A stretch of DNA of 64,000 bases from Gordionus sp. m RMFG-2023 (lineage: Eukaryota > Nematomorpha > Gordioida > Chordodea > Parachordodidae): NCBI RefSeq assembly GCF_954871325.1, contig NC_088777.1, positions 53,792,703 through 53,856,702 on the forward strand. The letters are read 5' to 3'. The translations under genes were made by a program, and so were the position numbers. Below the pieces are notes generated by a model that saw nothing but the letters and a program-made list of their open reading frames with translations, did no database searches and was not told the DNA's origin. Shown here piece by piece: positions 49,124 through 61,703 of the stretch (its first letter is position 1; every line of letters begins with the position of its first letter).

Positions 49124-49323
49124 AGTGTTGTTTGAACTATATCTACCTTTAGTCAACTATAAAACAGAGCAGCCATATTTTTATTTCGGAAATATTCTAA
49201 TCAATCTTCAAGTTGGGGCTCAACTTAGAAGCCTAATACAATTTTTTAGTCTAAAAAACCTGACTAGGACACAATAGAGATGGTCAAAGCAAAGTTAGCT
49301 AATCTAACAACACTAGTAACAGC
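49124..49323. mobile_element. Short hAT-like element with near-perfect flanking repeats
   Basis: TAGTGTTGTTTGAAC at 49,133 and AATCTAACAACACTA ending at 49,315. The flanks GTAACAAGC (49,124-49,132) and GTAACAGC (49,316-49,323) differ by one base. The interior differs from the main TAGTGTTG family and shares words with the 20.6-kb family (CTTCAAGTTGGGGCTCAACTT). Confidence 0.7.
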
Positions 49324-51423
49324 TCTAGTATAAAAAAACGAAAAACTCTTAATCTTATCAAACATTTCCCCTTCAAATAGAATTAATTTTGTTAGAGTAA
49401 AATACAGGAATGTTAGAAGAGAAGAGAAGTGAAGAGAAGAGCCCTTCCTTCCTTCCTTCTTTCTTTAGAAAGAAAGAATAGACAATCGGAGAATTGTTTG
49501 ATGAGCTCACTTTCACGGTAATAAATTACGATGGTTGAAAGTGTCGCTTTATTATAGTGTTTGTTAAACGCTATTTTTGAAAATTGAAAGGTTACCGTTA
49601 AACCCAACCTAGCAAAACCGTTAAACCCGACCTGACAAAAAATAGAGCGCTGTCGGTTACCGCTACCGCTATTTATTTATTTTTTCACAAAAAAAAATTT
49701 GATACTTTATAAAAAAAACAATTAATTTTTTTTTATTTATCTAATCTAATCTATATTCCCTAAATTTAACATTTCAAATTTTAAACATGTAAAGAAAACA
49801 TTGATTTCACAAAATAAAAATTTTAATTAATTTTTTTATTTATCTAATCTATATCCGTAAAATTAACATTTTAAGCATCTTATAAAAATGTAAAATATAA
49901 TATATTATTATTTTTTTAACGCATTTTAGCAGTTGTTTAAAGTATCTAGATACAAAAATGTAGTATCTGTAAGATTACATTAAATTTTTGATAATTTAAT
50001 GGGTTTTCCCGACAGGCATAGTAGGATTCAATTTTAACAATAAATTATTGGTAAATTGCCCTGTTTTTAGAATGCCACTTTTTTTTAATCTTCTCCATTG
50101 CCTTCCAATAGTTTGAATATGTATCGAGGGGTCAGATCTCGGCACAAAATTATAGTGCAATTAAAGTTTGATCACCCTTCCAAGCTATCTGTGTCATGGT
50201 TATAGAATCCTTGTAGACATGTTTTTTTTTAATTATCCCTATATCTATCCCGAGAGACTACTGCTTCGAATCCGCCAACAATCCAGAGAGTTCTAATGGA
50301 TAGGAGATGTGTCTTATCCAATTTCTGTAATCTCTCCTGCTCCAACTAAGCTTATATACCATGTTGTCTTCAATAAAAATTTAATTTTTGACTGGCTAGA
50401 CCACCGGACCATGTTGTCAGACCGGCCGGACCAGATCCCCACTTAATCTATCAATTATTGACCTTAAGTCATTAATATTGGATTCAATGTTCTAATCTAA
50501 TTTTTTTTTAATTTACTAATCATTTAACCCTAAGGTAATATAATTTGTTACTGTTGAGCTAATATTTCGTTTCAGATATTACTTAGAACATCATATATAA
50601 AGGGCCTTTAAATTTTCCTTAAAGGTGTTTAATTTGACAAGGAATGACCCACAAAAATGAATGTCTTTACAAATAAACGAAAGTGGCCTAAATGATTAAT
50701 TAAAATTTAACAATTATTACTAATAACGAAAAATTATAATATTTTGTAATGTCTCATTCAAATTTTTTATACATGTATTATTAAAATTTAACAAATCCAA
50801 TAAAAAATAATAATATCATTTTTAGCTCGCTTTAAAATATTTTAACGATTAGAATCCTAAATTTAGGCATTTTATGTACACCTTATCTGTATCAAGATCC
50901 CGATCCTTTTGAAATGTATCTTATTACAACTTCTGCCATTTTGATTACGGCATCGGATCGTCGCCGATATCGGATCTAACCGGTTCGATCAATTAACAAA
51001 GATATTAGCTATTCTATCTCCTACCTGTCCTCTCTATTTGGAGGGTTAATGCTCAAAGGTTTCTAACTTTGGGTACACCTAAGCATCAACTCCTACGAGT
51101 GTTCCATCAGAATGAGCCTTCAGCACAGCTGGTGATGTGATATAGTCATAGTTCCTTCCATCTATGACTAAAATCTTCAGACTTGCGTGATACTTTTTCT
51201 GGATCAAAGCCGCTTAACAACACTAGATATAAGATGGACCTCATAGGAGAAACTTATTTACCGCGTAAACTTGAGGCGTTTATTTTTTGTAAAGGAAAAT
51301 ATCCGCATACAATATTATAATTTTTAATTATTTTATTAATTGATATTTAATTTGTTTTTTTTTAAAACTATTTATTCAAATAAAAGGTGCATAATTTTGT
51401 TTATACAAAAGAATTTAATGCGA

Positions 51424-51790
51424 TATATATATCAGACTTGCAGGCCCTGCCCTAAACCCGGCCCGCTGTATATTTTATAACCGAATATTTGAAATCGCCA
51501 TCATTAGCTATAAAAATCAAAAATAAATATAAAATATTCTTAAAAAAATCGGGGCCGGGCATGAATATATAAAACCCGGCCCTGGCCGAAAAAAAATCTG
51601 CAAATTGTATCTCTACAGGTCTCCGATTATATATATATATCTAGCAGAGACCTGCAGGCCCGGCCCTAAGCCCGGCATAGGTACCCGGGCCTGGCCGTAT
51701 TTTTTTAAGTGTATCCGGGCCGGGCCTGAAAATTTTTTTGAAAAAATATCCGGGCCGGGCCGTATATTCTAAAGAGATGTTATTTACTGA
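51424..51790. repeat. GC-rich CCGGGCC-type repeats, two adjacent copies
   Basis: The first copy starts at AGACTTGCAGGCCCTGCCC (51,433) and ends near CTCTACAGGTCTCC; the second starts CAGAGACCTGCAGGCCCGGC (51,645). The internal blocks TATCCGGGCCGGGCC and ACCCGGGCC.. alternate with AT-rich fillers such as AATTTTTTTGAAAAAATAT. The CAGAGACCTGCAG start resembles a hAT terminus. Confidence 0.65.
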
Positions 51791-53113
51791 TATATATTCT
51801 TATAAATAAAAACACCTACCACAAAATTTAAGGACAAAGCTCATTCCCGGTATTATATAAAATAATGATAACAAAAAAAAACGATATAAGTATCGGATCG
51901 GTATCGGCGCCATTTTAAGTAAATATCGGCAAATATCTGATCAAATAGGTCGAAAAATTATTGATAGTTCCATTTTTTACATTCCCAAAAATTTAGGGCC
52001 GTGATCGGAAAAATGTGGGTTAATTACCTTACCGAATAATTGTCCGACAGTAACATTCGAGGAGGGTAAGTTAGAATTTAATTTTTCTACCTTTAAAATT
52101 TTCGCCACAGATGCAGAATTATCTCAGAACCCGACCGCCCACTCGCTAAAAATGCGGCGTTTTTAAGTCCTGGGAACGCAAAACCCGTTAAAACCTACCT
52201 TCATGTCACTCCGAGTTTCTTTAAAATAAGCAAATAATTGATTCTTTAATATTACATTTGATTATTTTAGTCATTTTGACATAATTAGCCATATGACGTC
52301 ATCATTCAAATTTAAAAAAAAAAAATCGAAGGGGTATTCGATTCGGGTTGGATCTTTATTTGACGTAATATGAAATGGAGGCACTGCGACTGCGCGATAC
52401 ATTTGATCGATCAATCATGGCTCCCGTTATTAATCCTTTATCAATTTTTCTTATATAGCATTAAAAAGAAAATTTTTTAAAAAAAATTCTCATTGACAAG
52501 TAATATTTAAGAAACGCAAAATGAACCCCGCGACGGAGTTTCTTCCGCCCCCCCCCCCAATAAAACGCGTTTATTTTAAGATTCTAACTTCCACGGACAT
52601 TTAACAAAAAGGGGAAATTTAAAACCTATCAAGTCAAGTAACTTTCCTTCACTTTCGCGCATTAAATTCTTCATTGATTCATTCATTCAATTAAAATCGC
52701 GAAAAAAAAAATAATTATAAAAATATTGTTTATCGATCAAAAAACGACAAAAACGTTTTTAATAAAAGACGAATTCCTTTATATTATATTTTGAAAGGTT
52801 AAATAAAAAGAAAAAAGAAATTTTTTTTTTAAAAAACAAACAAAAATGACATTTTTATTATTATGATTTTCTTTTTTTCCTATCTTGCCTATTGAAAAGG
52901 GGATCATGTAAGCCCCGGCCCTTTTTTAAAAAAATTATACCGAGGGGGGCCATTTGGGCCGTAAATTATCTGAATCGCCCATTCGTTGTTTTGACAATGT
53001 TGAAAAATATTTTTTAAAAAAACCCGACAACACCCATTCAAAGTATGGGCGGGCGAAAAAATCGCCCGATGAAGACCACTTAAATGTCCTTGCATTTTAA
53101 GAGCTTTTTAACT

Positions 53114-53299
53114 AAAATTAGCAGAGTTGTTAAAAGATACTTTTTAAATGGATCTAGATACAGATACATCGTCTAAAATAATATCTAGATACCGATATCG
53201 TAATCAAAAATCTATCTAGATACAGATACCACATTTTTATATCTAGATACAGGATCTAGATACTTGTATCTAGGAGCCTTTGACAACTCTGAAAATTAG
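53114..53299. mobile_element. Miniature hAT element with perfect ends and 8-bp target duplication
   Basis: CAGAGTTGTTAAAAGATAC at 53,122 and GACAACTCTG ending at 53,291. AAAATTAG flanks both sides (53,114-53,121 and 53,292-53,299). The 170-bp interior is built of ATCTAGATAC / GATACAGATAC words. The same terminal and subterminal words occur on the 2.66-kb hAT element at 54,083-56,742, which is the likely source of its transposase. Confidence 0.93.
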
Positions 53300-53444
53300 T
53301 AATATAAACCCCCCCCCCCCCCAATTTTTAATGATAATGATCTAATTAGAAAATAAATACAAGCACAACATGATCTATAAGAACGGGTTAAACTGAAGAG
53401 AAGAAATAAATAACCGTAGAGGAAAAAAAAAATTATAAAATTTT

Positions 53445-54074
53445 ATAGGGCCGGGCCCTAACCTTTCTTAAATAAAATATGGCGGATAACTTGCGCCGAT
53501 TCTTAACAAACCGGGCACTTGGCAGGTCTCTCATGTGAGCCTTTTCGTATAAAAATGGCCATGCGAAATATATTCGATTATTGCGGATAACCCGAATACC
53601 GAATATTACGAAAATTCGCCATTGCGAATATCGTTGATAAATCTCTTAAAAACCTAAAAAAATGGAGTAGACGAGTAAATCGGTTCGCAACTTTCACTAG
53701 TTTGTGTGGGTTAGCCTCTTTGTAATCGCCAAAAAAAAAACGAAAAAATAAGCCGAAACGACATGGGCGGCCAATAAATGTTTTCCGTTCCTGATTTTGA
53801 CGCGTTTGCGCCAAAATAAGTTTAGGAGTTTTACGATTTGCAAACCGCTTTGTTGTACATTTCGAGAACGAGGACCAACAATCTCGGAGTATTTAGGGAC
53901 CGGGGTGGGTTCAAACCCATCTTGGAAACTCGGTCGCTACTAAATTTCCTGATAGTAAATCGGGGGCCCAACAGCCCTTTCAAAAGATGTCCGATTTTAT
54001 TCGACTTTCATTATCGTTCAAATATGAGAAGTTTACTAACAATTAAAAAAAAAAGAGAGAGAAAGAAAGATTCA
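53445..54074. other. GC-balanced spacer between two hAT elements
   Basis: Open frames on both strands (about 78 and 98 codons) have no recognisable motif. A GGGTTCAAACCC string near 53,908 looks like a tRNA B box, but no tRNA fold surrounds it. Confidence 0.4.
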
Positions 54075-56750
54075 AAATCTTCCAGAGATGTTAAAGTATC
54101 TAGATACAAAAATGTGGTATCTGTATCTAGATAGATTCTTGATTAAAGTATCTGTATCTAGATATTATTTTAGAGGTATCTGTATCTGTTTTAGATACTT
54201 TTTAAGATACATTTTGATATACTCCTATTTAACGCTTTTTTATATTATAAATAAAAATACTTGAATGTAAAATTTATTTTATTTCATATGAGCATATAAC
54301 TTAATATTAATATATATATATATTAAAAAATTATATATATATGTAAAATATTAAAACTTATATATAAAAAAGAATATATGTATTAATTAAATATGTCCGA
54401 GTTATCAATAACAAGCAAATTCTGATATTACAATCCATCTCAAGGAATTTGCCATTTTTAATTGCAATGGAATTGGTATTTTATTTTATTCTATTATATT
54501 AATTTTTAAGATTAATATTGATGACAAACTTGCAACATTGTAAAACATTTAAGGGTATTTATACTAAATAAATGTATTTTAATTTTAAGAGAAAACACTT
54601 TAGATGATTTAATAACTGATTTTATTATAGATAGCATTCAGCCATTTTCAATTATTGAAAATCCTTCACATATAAAAATGATCAAAACATTAGCTCCACA
54701 AAAAAATATAATTTGCTGACAGACAGTGGTTGCTAGAATTTCCCACAGATGGGAGAATGAAAAGAAAGAAATCATTAAAAGTCTAATAGAACCATCGTTA
54801 ATATGCACAACAGCAGATTGTTGGAGTGCCTATCGCCGGTATAGCTAACATTTAAATTTGTATAATAATTTAATTACAAACAAATTATTTGAGCAGTTTT
54901 AAGAAATGTAAATTTTTAGTTCATACATAAAGTCACTGCACAATATATAGATCCAACAAGTTTGGAAAGAAAAAATGTAGCGTTGGCTCGTAAAAGAATG
55001 ACTGGGAATCATGCATATGATAAAATAGCAAAAAATTTACAAGATATAGTAAAGGATTATTGCATACAAAATAAAATCTCAAAGACCATTACTGATAATG
55101 CAAAAAACTTTATTAAGTCTTTTAGGTTTATTTTTATTATAAATATAAACAATAATATTACTTATTTATGATAGAGTTTTCAAGCCAATTGAAAATATTA
55201 GTGAATCCATTGATGATCTGGAAGATGAAGAAACAGTTGCACCAATATCAATATCAGGTCTTTATACTACTGCTCAGGATTTTGGGATATCAGAATAATA
55301 TATTTTACCTAATCATCAATGTTGTGCCAGTTACACATTGAATCTTGTTGCCACTCTAGATGCAAATAGGCCTTGTAGTGTAAACAATATCAGAGGGTAA
55401 AACTATAATTTAATATTTTATTCCTTAGATATATAGCCCAACATTGTCTAAATGCCAAAATATATGTAATAGACAAAATAAATCTCAAAATTCATATTTT
55501 ATATGTCCCAATATAACTAGATGGAACTCCACTTATAATGCTTTACAATTAATGTCAGAAATTATTAAGACTAAATTTGAAAAATTGGACAAGATGTGCG
55601 ATGGAAAAAAAATATCTAGATTTTTATCTAATGAATGTGATTTTATTCATGAATATTGTTTAGTAAGTTATAAATAAAATTTATATATACAGCATTATTT
55701 TAAATTAGCTAATGAAGCCGGTAGCAAGTTCACTTGTTATCCTGCAGGGAGATAAATATATGTTCACCGCTTATTACTGTGCAACTATTTCCCAGCTCAT
55801 TATTAAATTAAAAAATTTTAAACAAATGAACCTGAAATTTTGTTTACCACTCTTAAATGCCTTGCTCAAAGGGATTGAAGATAGGTAAGTTAATAATAAA
55901 TTTATCAATATTTAATAATTCAAAGTTTATTGGGACGATTTGTGAAGATGAAAATATTTTGTCAACTATGCTTCATCCTTTTTTTTAAACTAGATTGGAC
56001 ATGGTTGCAAATGGATGAAAATTTTAATAAAAAAAATTAATTAATACAAAGATTAGTTGAGGAATTATCAAAGTCTTCAAATGAGTGCAAATTAACCTGT
56101 GAAAAAAAAACCGATAATTTAATATCCGATTTTTTTCAGTATCCCACAGCAGGAGATATGATTGTTAATGATTTAAATCCTGAATAATCAACAAATTTTA
56201 AATAGTTTTTTCAAAAATGAATGCCGAGATTTTAGTATTTTTAAACAATATCCCGATATAAAAATGTTAATTATTAAATATAATACCACAATCCCTTCCA
56301 GCGCCCCTGTTGAAAGACTTTTTAGTATAGCTAAAAATGTCTTTACAGATAAACGAGGATGTCTTAATGGCCAAAATTTTGAAAATATTTCATTACTGCT
56401 AATAATTATTTATAATCATTTAATCTTACATTATATTATTTTATTAATGATACAAAATAATTATTTATATTAATCATATATTATATTAATATCTAAAAAT
56501 CATTATTTTAGTTATATTTTGATAAATGTGATATCGAGTCAATAAATTTTTTAGATCATTTCTAATTTAGGTTTATTCAAAACTCATCTAAGAGTAAAAT
56601 AAAAAATGTATCTGTGCATAGATACATTTTGAATTGTATCTGTATCAAGATAACTTTTTAGAAGCTGTATCTGTATCTAGATAAATTCTTAGACGATGTA
56701 TCTGTAACTGGATCCATTTAAAAGTATCTTTTACCAACTCTGAAATCTAC
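54075..56750 (+). mobile_element. hAT transposon, full-length but decayed, with 8-bp target duplication
   Basis: Left end CAGAGATGTTAAAGTATC at 54,083; right end TACTTTTAAATGGATCC.. read on the minus strand from CAGAGTTGG at 56,742. AAATCTTC (54,075-54,082) and AAATCTAC (56,743-56,750) match at 7 of 8 positions. Both subterminal regions are packed with TATCTAGATAC/GTATCTGTATC words. The 2,660-bp interior contains a hAT transposase with introns and stops. Matching ends with the 170-bp element at 53,122 make this an autonomous-type/miniature pair. Confidence 0.92.
54597..56430 (+). pseudogene. hAT (Ac-like) transposase, decayed, intron-containing
   Basis: Segments in order: LDDLITDFIIDSIQPFS; VARISHRWENEKKEI; TTADCWSAYRR; IHKVTAQYIDPTSLERKN; RMTGNHAYDKIAKNL and ISKTITDNAKNFIKSF (RNase H-fold core); NHQCCASYTLNLVA; TRWNSTYNALQLM; and the C-terminal dimerisation block TTIPSSAPVERLFSIAKNVF. 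They match the layout of metazoan hAT/ZBED transposases. Plausible small introns: 54,837-54,931, about 55,123-55,173 and about 55,395-55,429. In-frame stops remain inside conserved stretches (after NIIC near 54,717; after FGISE near 55,297), so the copy is inactive. No BED zinc finger was recognised at the N-terminus. Confidence 0.88.
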
Positions 56751-57400
56751 AAATGGAAGAGATTTGTTTTTGCGAGATATTGTGTGCATATGTGCAGTAG
56801 TATTAGAATTTTTTTCAACAATTTTCTAAACTTTTTAAATTTAGAAAAAATGAAAGAGGAACTGTTTAAATTTTAAATTCTTCTTTTCAAAAAAACATGT
56901 GTTTCAAATCAATAAATTTTTTTTTTGTTAAAAAATTAAATCAGTTTGAGGCCATAAATAAATATTTGCAAAGGAGATTTCGTTTTAAATTTGCTTTTTT
57001 TTTATTAAAAAAAATTACTGTATAAAACATGTGTTAACGATAGAGATGGGGGTGGGTAAATTTTAAGCCAATCAAAATCGAGTGACGCGTTTAAGAACGT
57101 TGAGCTCTGAAGGGGAGTTTGCAAAAAAAATGGCAAAATAATTTTACCCGGCCATCCACGCTTCGATGTGTATTGTTGGCGAAAAATGGGTCAGGTTCTA
57201 TCGGTTTTGTGGGGAAACACCGAACCCGTCACTCTTATGCCTGTGCGATCTGGCAAGACTCCTTGAGTTTTGGGTCGGGTCGGAACCAAAAGATCAAATT
57301 GTTTACTCGACAATTTAATTAAAATGGTGGTTATTTGGGGGTAAATAATCTTTCTTGAATGGATATTTTAAATCGTAATAGATTATAAGATCTATGTATA
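56751..57400. other. Spacer between hAT element and casein kinase exon
   Basis: AT-rich to 57,050, then a GC-balanced patch at 57,056-57,300 with no recognisable product on either strand. The next casein kinase exon was not found here. Confidence 0.45.
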
Positions 57401-57409
57401 TAAAAGTAC

Positions 57410-58440
57410 CTAAAAAGTGAGCGGAGGTAAACGTAATCGGGTGTTTCAAAAAAGTCGAGCCTACGAACGTATCGCAGATAGGTGGCGAACTCGTCGGGCA
57501 AACCCTGGCACAATAAATCCAAGGGTGTAGCCCGTTTGGTATCGCCTATCTTCTGGTACCGCTCCTTGAGGGTGTCGGCTTTGAGGCCCTGCCAAGGCAG
57601 ACTGCCTCTCAGGAAGTAGACGAACATGTGACCCAGGGCCTCGAGATCGTCGCGGCGGCTCTGCTCGCGACCGAGGTGAGTGTTGATACTCATGTAGCGG
57701 GCCGTGCCCGTGAGGCTTTTGTGTTCGCGGTAGGGGATGTGTTTGCTAGTCTCTCCGTCTACGTATTCCTTGGCCAATCCGAAGTCTATTATATGGATGA
57801 CGCGTTCTTTCGAAGTAACGGGATTCGATGATTTACGGCCGATAAGAAAGTTTTCGGGTTTGACGTCGCGGTAGATGAGGCGGCGAGAGTGAACGTACTC
57901 GATACGAGTCAGCAATTGGAGCGCGATAGATAGAACTGTTTTAAGGCCGAATTTTCGGTCGCAAACGTCGAAGAGATCCTCAAGACTCGGGCCCAACAGC
58001 TCCATCACGAGCGCATTGTATTTTCCGCATGGACCAAAGTAGTAAACGTTGGGTACACCTATGATTATCACCGTCGGTGAGCTAGTGACAGAAGTAAAAG
58101 GTTGATTGACGTTGGAAGAGGTGGAGGAGGGGGTGGTTAGCAGCATCTTGTAGAATCGGTATTCCAGGTGCAGTTGAGGCGCTCGCGACTTAACGGGCTC
58201 AAGTTTGATGGCCACGTGTTCGTTCGTGTACAGATTCTTGCCCATACGCAGTTCGCCAAAATTCCCGCAGCCTATCTTCTTACCCACCCTATAATTGGGT
58301 CCTACCATGAGCACGTTAGAGCTCGGACCCAAAGGCGGGTTAGCGCTATTGCTTGTTTCTTGGGAATTGCTAGGCTGGGTCGAATGGTTAAGAACAGGAA
58401 GATTGGGGGGAAAGTGGGACGAAGCCGATACCACTTTCAT
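57410..58440 (-). CDS. CSNK1G: Casein kinase 1 gamma-type protein kinase, catalytic exon
   Basis: A membrane-associated Ser/Thr kinase of the CK1 family (gamma members phosphorylate LRP6 in Wnt signalling). One exon encodes 343 codons plus two bases. [13 protein letters not shown] is the glycine loop, K79 in VAIKLEPVK binds ATP, D192 in [10 protein letters not shown] is catalytic, and D219 is in [46 protein letters not shown] and [13 protein letters not shown] are the CK1-specific activation and substrate loops; [16 protein letters not shown] and the [14 protein letters not shown] end are gamma-like. An extra Ser/Thr-rich loop of about 25 residues (105-125) precedes [13 protein letters not shown]. 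The ATG at 58,440 was chosen because an in-frame TAA precedes it. The exon ends at donor AG|GTACTT (57,410/57,409). The C-terminal exon(s) with the palmitoylation tail were not seen. Confidence 0.93.
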
Positions 58441-58519
58441 CTTCACTTATTCCTCGAGTTCGATGTGTTGTTTAGTGGACCCCTGGAAACAGAGGAAGAT
58501 GCCCATTACGGCTGTTAAT

Positions 58520-58600
58520 TTTTAAGCTAAGTGGGCTGTTAAATAAGAAGGGGTGGGCGAGCGCGTGGCAGTAGCGCGGATGCGGATATAATTATATTTA
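58520..58600 (-). promoter_or_regulatory. GC-rich patch upstream of the casein kinase start
   Basis: A local GC-rich block (GGGTGGGCGAGCGCGTGGCA and GTAGCGCGGATGCGG) lies about 100-150 bp upstream of the ATG, in AT-rich surroundings. A promoter or 5' UTR role is inferred from position only. Confidence 0.35.
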
Positions 58601-61600
58601 CATACTTTCGGAAATATCGGTATAAGTTGGTGGTGCAGTCGTTAGAATCGAGGAAATTTAGGTATAATTGCGAAAGTTTTAGGGCGAAGGTAGAATTTTT
58701 TTTTTAATGAATGCTGTCGCAAGTGTGCTGGGGATATGATGGATGATTGACATTTGCTTTTTTTAAAATATGTATTAATAAATTAGAATGCGACTCTTTA
58801 AATTATGCTCGTTGTAAATGAGTAAGTGAATATTGGGACCAAGGACCCTGAGTATCGATATAATTATGAGATATTAGTTGTCATGTGTTAATAGCGGTAT
58901 TTATTGCGAATAGGATTGGATTGAATGACTGGAACGGCGAAGGGAATTTCTAGGATAAAATATTTAAAATAAATAATCAAAATATTAATAAATAATCATG
59001 ATCCCGATTATAATCATCTCATCAAAATCGTAATGCGCAAGCGTATAACGTTAAAAGCTAGCGAATCCAAAAATCAGGCTCTATAAAATATTGTTTTGTT
59101 TGAATATTTAGAGCGTTAGCATACGTTATCCCGTTAAGAGTCCATTTCTGAAAAATACGACACGTAACTAGAAAACGCTATAATATAAAACTTTCCCGTA
59201 TAATTTATACTTTTGATTTTTTTGTTTATGGCTTAGAAACAATTAAATTTCTCCAGGGACTTCGACAACAAGAGGGGAGGGGGTATGACTCATAATAGAC
59301 AACTAGAGAGAGTGACGTGTGATAGTCAGCTGAAATTGTAAAGAGAAGGGGGCTAGGGAATATTTTCGATTTCGATTTTCTCCGCTAATTAAAATTTTCT
59401 ATATTTTTTTTTGGTTCGCTAACTTTGGCTTGGTAGGATGGGGGGGGGGGGTTGCAGAAGTTGGCTTCTATTATTAGCCTAAGAAGCAAAGAAGACATCT
59501 CTGCATTCTCCTTTATTTTCTTTTTTTTATATTGACGAGCTTTCTTAAAAATAAAATGTAGTTCTTAAGCACAATTGCAGGGTTCCAGTGGATGGCGCGA
59601 ACCGAAGAATAAAAAATAAAATAAGGAGTCAAAGAAATAGTAAATTTTCTGTTTTTTTTACCCACGTTTTTTAAAATAACTCCCCCCAAAAAATTAATAA
59701 ACATTTTGGCACTATACGAAATAATATATTACGGTAAAATTGGCCTCATCTCTCTTCATTTTATAAATAACATCAAATTAAAAATCTTCAATGAAGAAGA
59801 AGAGAAGAGAAGAAGAGAAGAGAAGAGAGAGAGAAGAGAAGAGAAGAGAGAAGAAGAAGAGAAGAAGAAGAGAGAGAAGAGAGAGAAGAGAAGAGAAGAA
59901 GAGAAGAGAGAAGAAGAGAAGAAGAAGAGAAGAGAAGAGAAGAGAAGAGAAGAGAAGAGAAGAGAGATAAAAAATATGACAAATTTTAAACATTTCTCAA
60001 AAATATCGATTTTTTCTTTATGTGAATTATTATTACTTATTTTATCTATATCACTTTTTTTCTTTTATTAAATATTGATTTATTTTATCATATTTTCCCT
60101 ACCCTCACCCCCCCCCCCTTTTTTGATTTGGGCACAAAAAATGAAAGTTACCTTAGGATTAGGGATAATCCATCAATCCCAAAAAGAGTCTTGATTAGTG
60201 GCTAGCTTACAATAACCAATACTTGACTTCAAATCATTACATAAGTTAAGCAGTATTATTGTATAGGTTTAATAATATTGATAGTAGTACAGTTGTAATT
60301 TTTACCCCCAACTTAAAGAGGAATAAACTGTAAGTGGCATGAATGATTGCCCATTTTATGAAAATTCTGTCGGCATTTATTGAAGTTTTTGATTCTTTGT
60401 ATATTCACTTACTTCAAATATGATATCGTAATTAAATAGATACGAGAATGTATTTTCGTAGATATACTAAATATTGCTACCACCGATACTACATTTATAT
60501 AATAAATTGTATGGATAAGAAGATCGATATATTATTTAATCTTTCCAAAGTAAATAATTATCACCACCAATAATAGCGTTCAATATATTTTTTTTTTCGG
60601 TAAAATCAAAAATTAAAAATATTTTTTAGGTAAAATGGGATACATTATATAAGGAAATAATTTTTTTTTTAGAGTAAAGCCAAATTCGCAGCTTTTAAGC
60701 CTATTGAATTGATTCATTAGTATTGGCACACTGAGTGATTTTGCTATTGGTTATTTTAATACCACCAATAAAATCTTGATATAGTGGCCAGATTAGCGTT
60801 GATTACAGCTTTTATCCTATTATTATGACTAAATGGGTCATTCCTTTGCTTCCGATCCATTCGTCCCTCACCCTCACACCCACCGCCCCTTCCCATTTCA
60901 TATTTTTAAAATTTCTTGTGAAGGTAAAAGGTTTAAAAAAATTTCGCACAAATTACCCCAGGCCCTAAAATATATTTGGCACATCTTACTCGATCCAACA
61001 CAGTTTTTATTTTATCCAACCCGAATCGAGGGCTTTCGGGTCGAGTCGATCTTCGGATCACGTGACCTAGTATGGGGTAGGACCCGGCCTGTCGTACAAA
61101 ACAGGTGTTTTCTCTCTTGTTTTTATCGAGATGGCGAGATAATTAGAATTTGTATGTGACAAGGACAATGCCAATTAGTCATTTTTTTTACACTTTCTCT
61201 TCATAAAAAATGAGGAGCGTAATCTATATTTTTTTTAAGAGAATATAAATCGCCGGAAATGAAAGATTGAATTTATAGTCCTCGAGGAAAAAAAAGAATA
61301 AATGAATGGAAAGACAAAAAAATGAATAAAAAGTTTTTAAAAAAAATGAAAATAAAATTACGTATATTCGACGAATCCCTTCAAGGCAAATTTAAATTTT
61401 TTTTTTATAATTATGATTTATGAATAATCAAGTGCCATTGCTATTCGTTAACCTTTAAAAAAAAATAATTGCTTTTATAAAATTTATTTTTTTTAAATTC
61501 AAACAAACAATATTCCTTTTCCCATTTTCCTCGTTCAAAGAAAGTTTTTCCTCATCTTAACAAAATCCACCGTGCAATAAAATTTTTTTTTTCAAAACTA

Positions 61601-61700
61601 CAGCTGATTTAGGTTGATTTTTATGATTTTAAGAGTAAAATACGATATTTTTTCTTTGGTAATCAATAATTGCTAGTGCTAAATTTTAATATATACATAT
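58600..61700. other. AT-rich stretch upstream of casein kinase gene, no further gene recognised
   Basis: Includes a G-homopolymer near 59,441, the purine microsatellite at 59,790 and a C-homopolymer near 60,110. A GC-balanced patch at 60,833-61,100 has a 108-codon frame without motif. Confidence 0.5.
59790..59968. repeat. GA-rich microsatellite (GAAGA/GAGAA)n
   Basis: About 180 bp of pure purine on the plus strand made of AAGAG, AGAAG and AGAGA units. All three overlapping reading frames (KREE..., LLFSS...) are artefacts of the repeat. Confidence 0.96.
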
Positions 61701-61703
61701 ATA

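Larger units (their letters stand above)
47115..53100. other. Repeat-rich AT region, no gene recognised
   Basis: Apart from the elements listed separately, I see an isolated family end at about 48,060 (TAGTGTTGTTTTAAACGGGC), another at about 51,212-51,226 (CCGCTTAACAACACTA), GGTTACCGTTAAACCC-type words near 49.6 kb, and AT-rich filler. Two GC-balanced patches near 50.1-50.35 and 50.9-51.2 kb did not read as protein. Confidence 0.5.

Noticed and set aside
53900-53925. tRNA B-box-like GGGTTCAAACCC
   Set aside because: No A box or cloverleaf could be drawn around it. A second B-box-like string near 50,262 (GCTTCGAATCC) also lacks a fold.
53578-54134. Frames of 78 and 98 codons between the hAT elements
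   Set aside because: Both strands are open, no motif, and the translation is rich in residues expected from local composition; not supported as a gene.
57628-58525. Plus-strand frames of 67-116 codons over the casein kinase exon
   Set aside because: They are opposite-strand shadows of a strongly conserved kinase frame.
59706-60071. 121-codon KREE-rich frame and opposite SLLFSS frames
   Set aside because: Translation of the GA-rich microsatellite.
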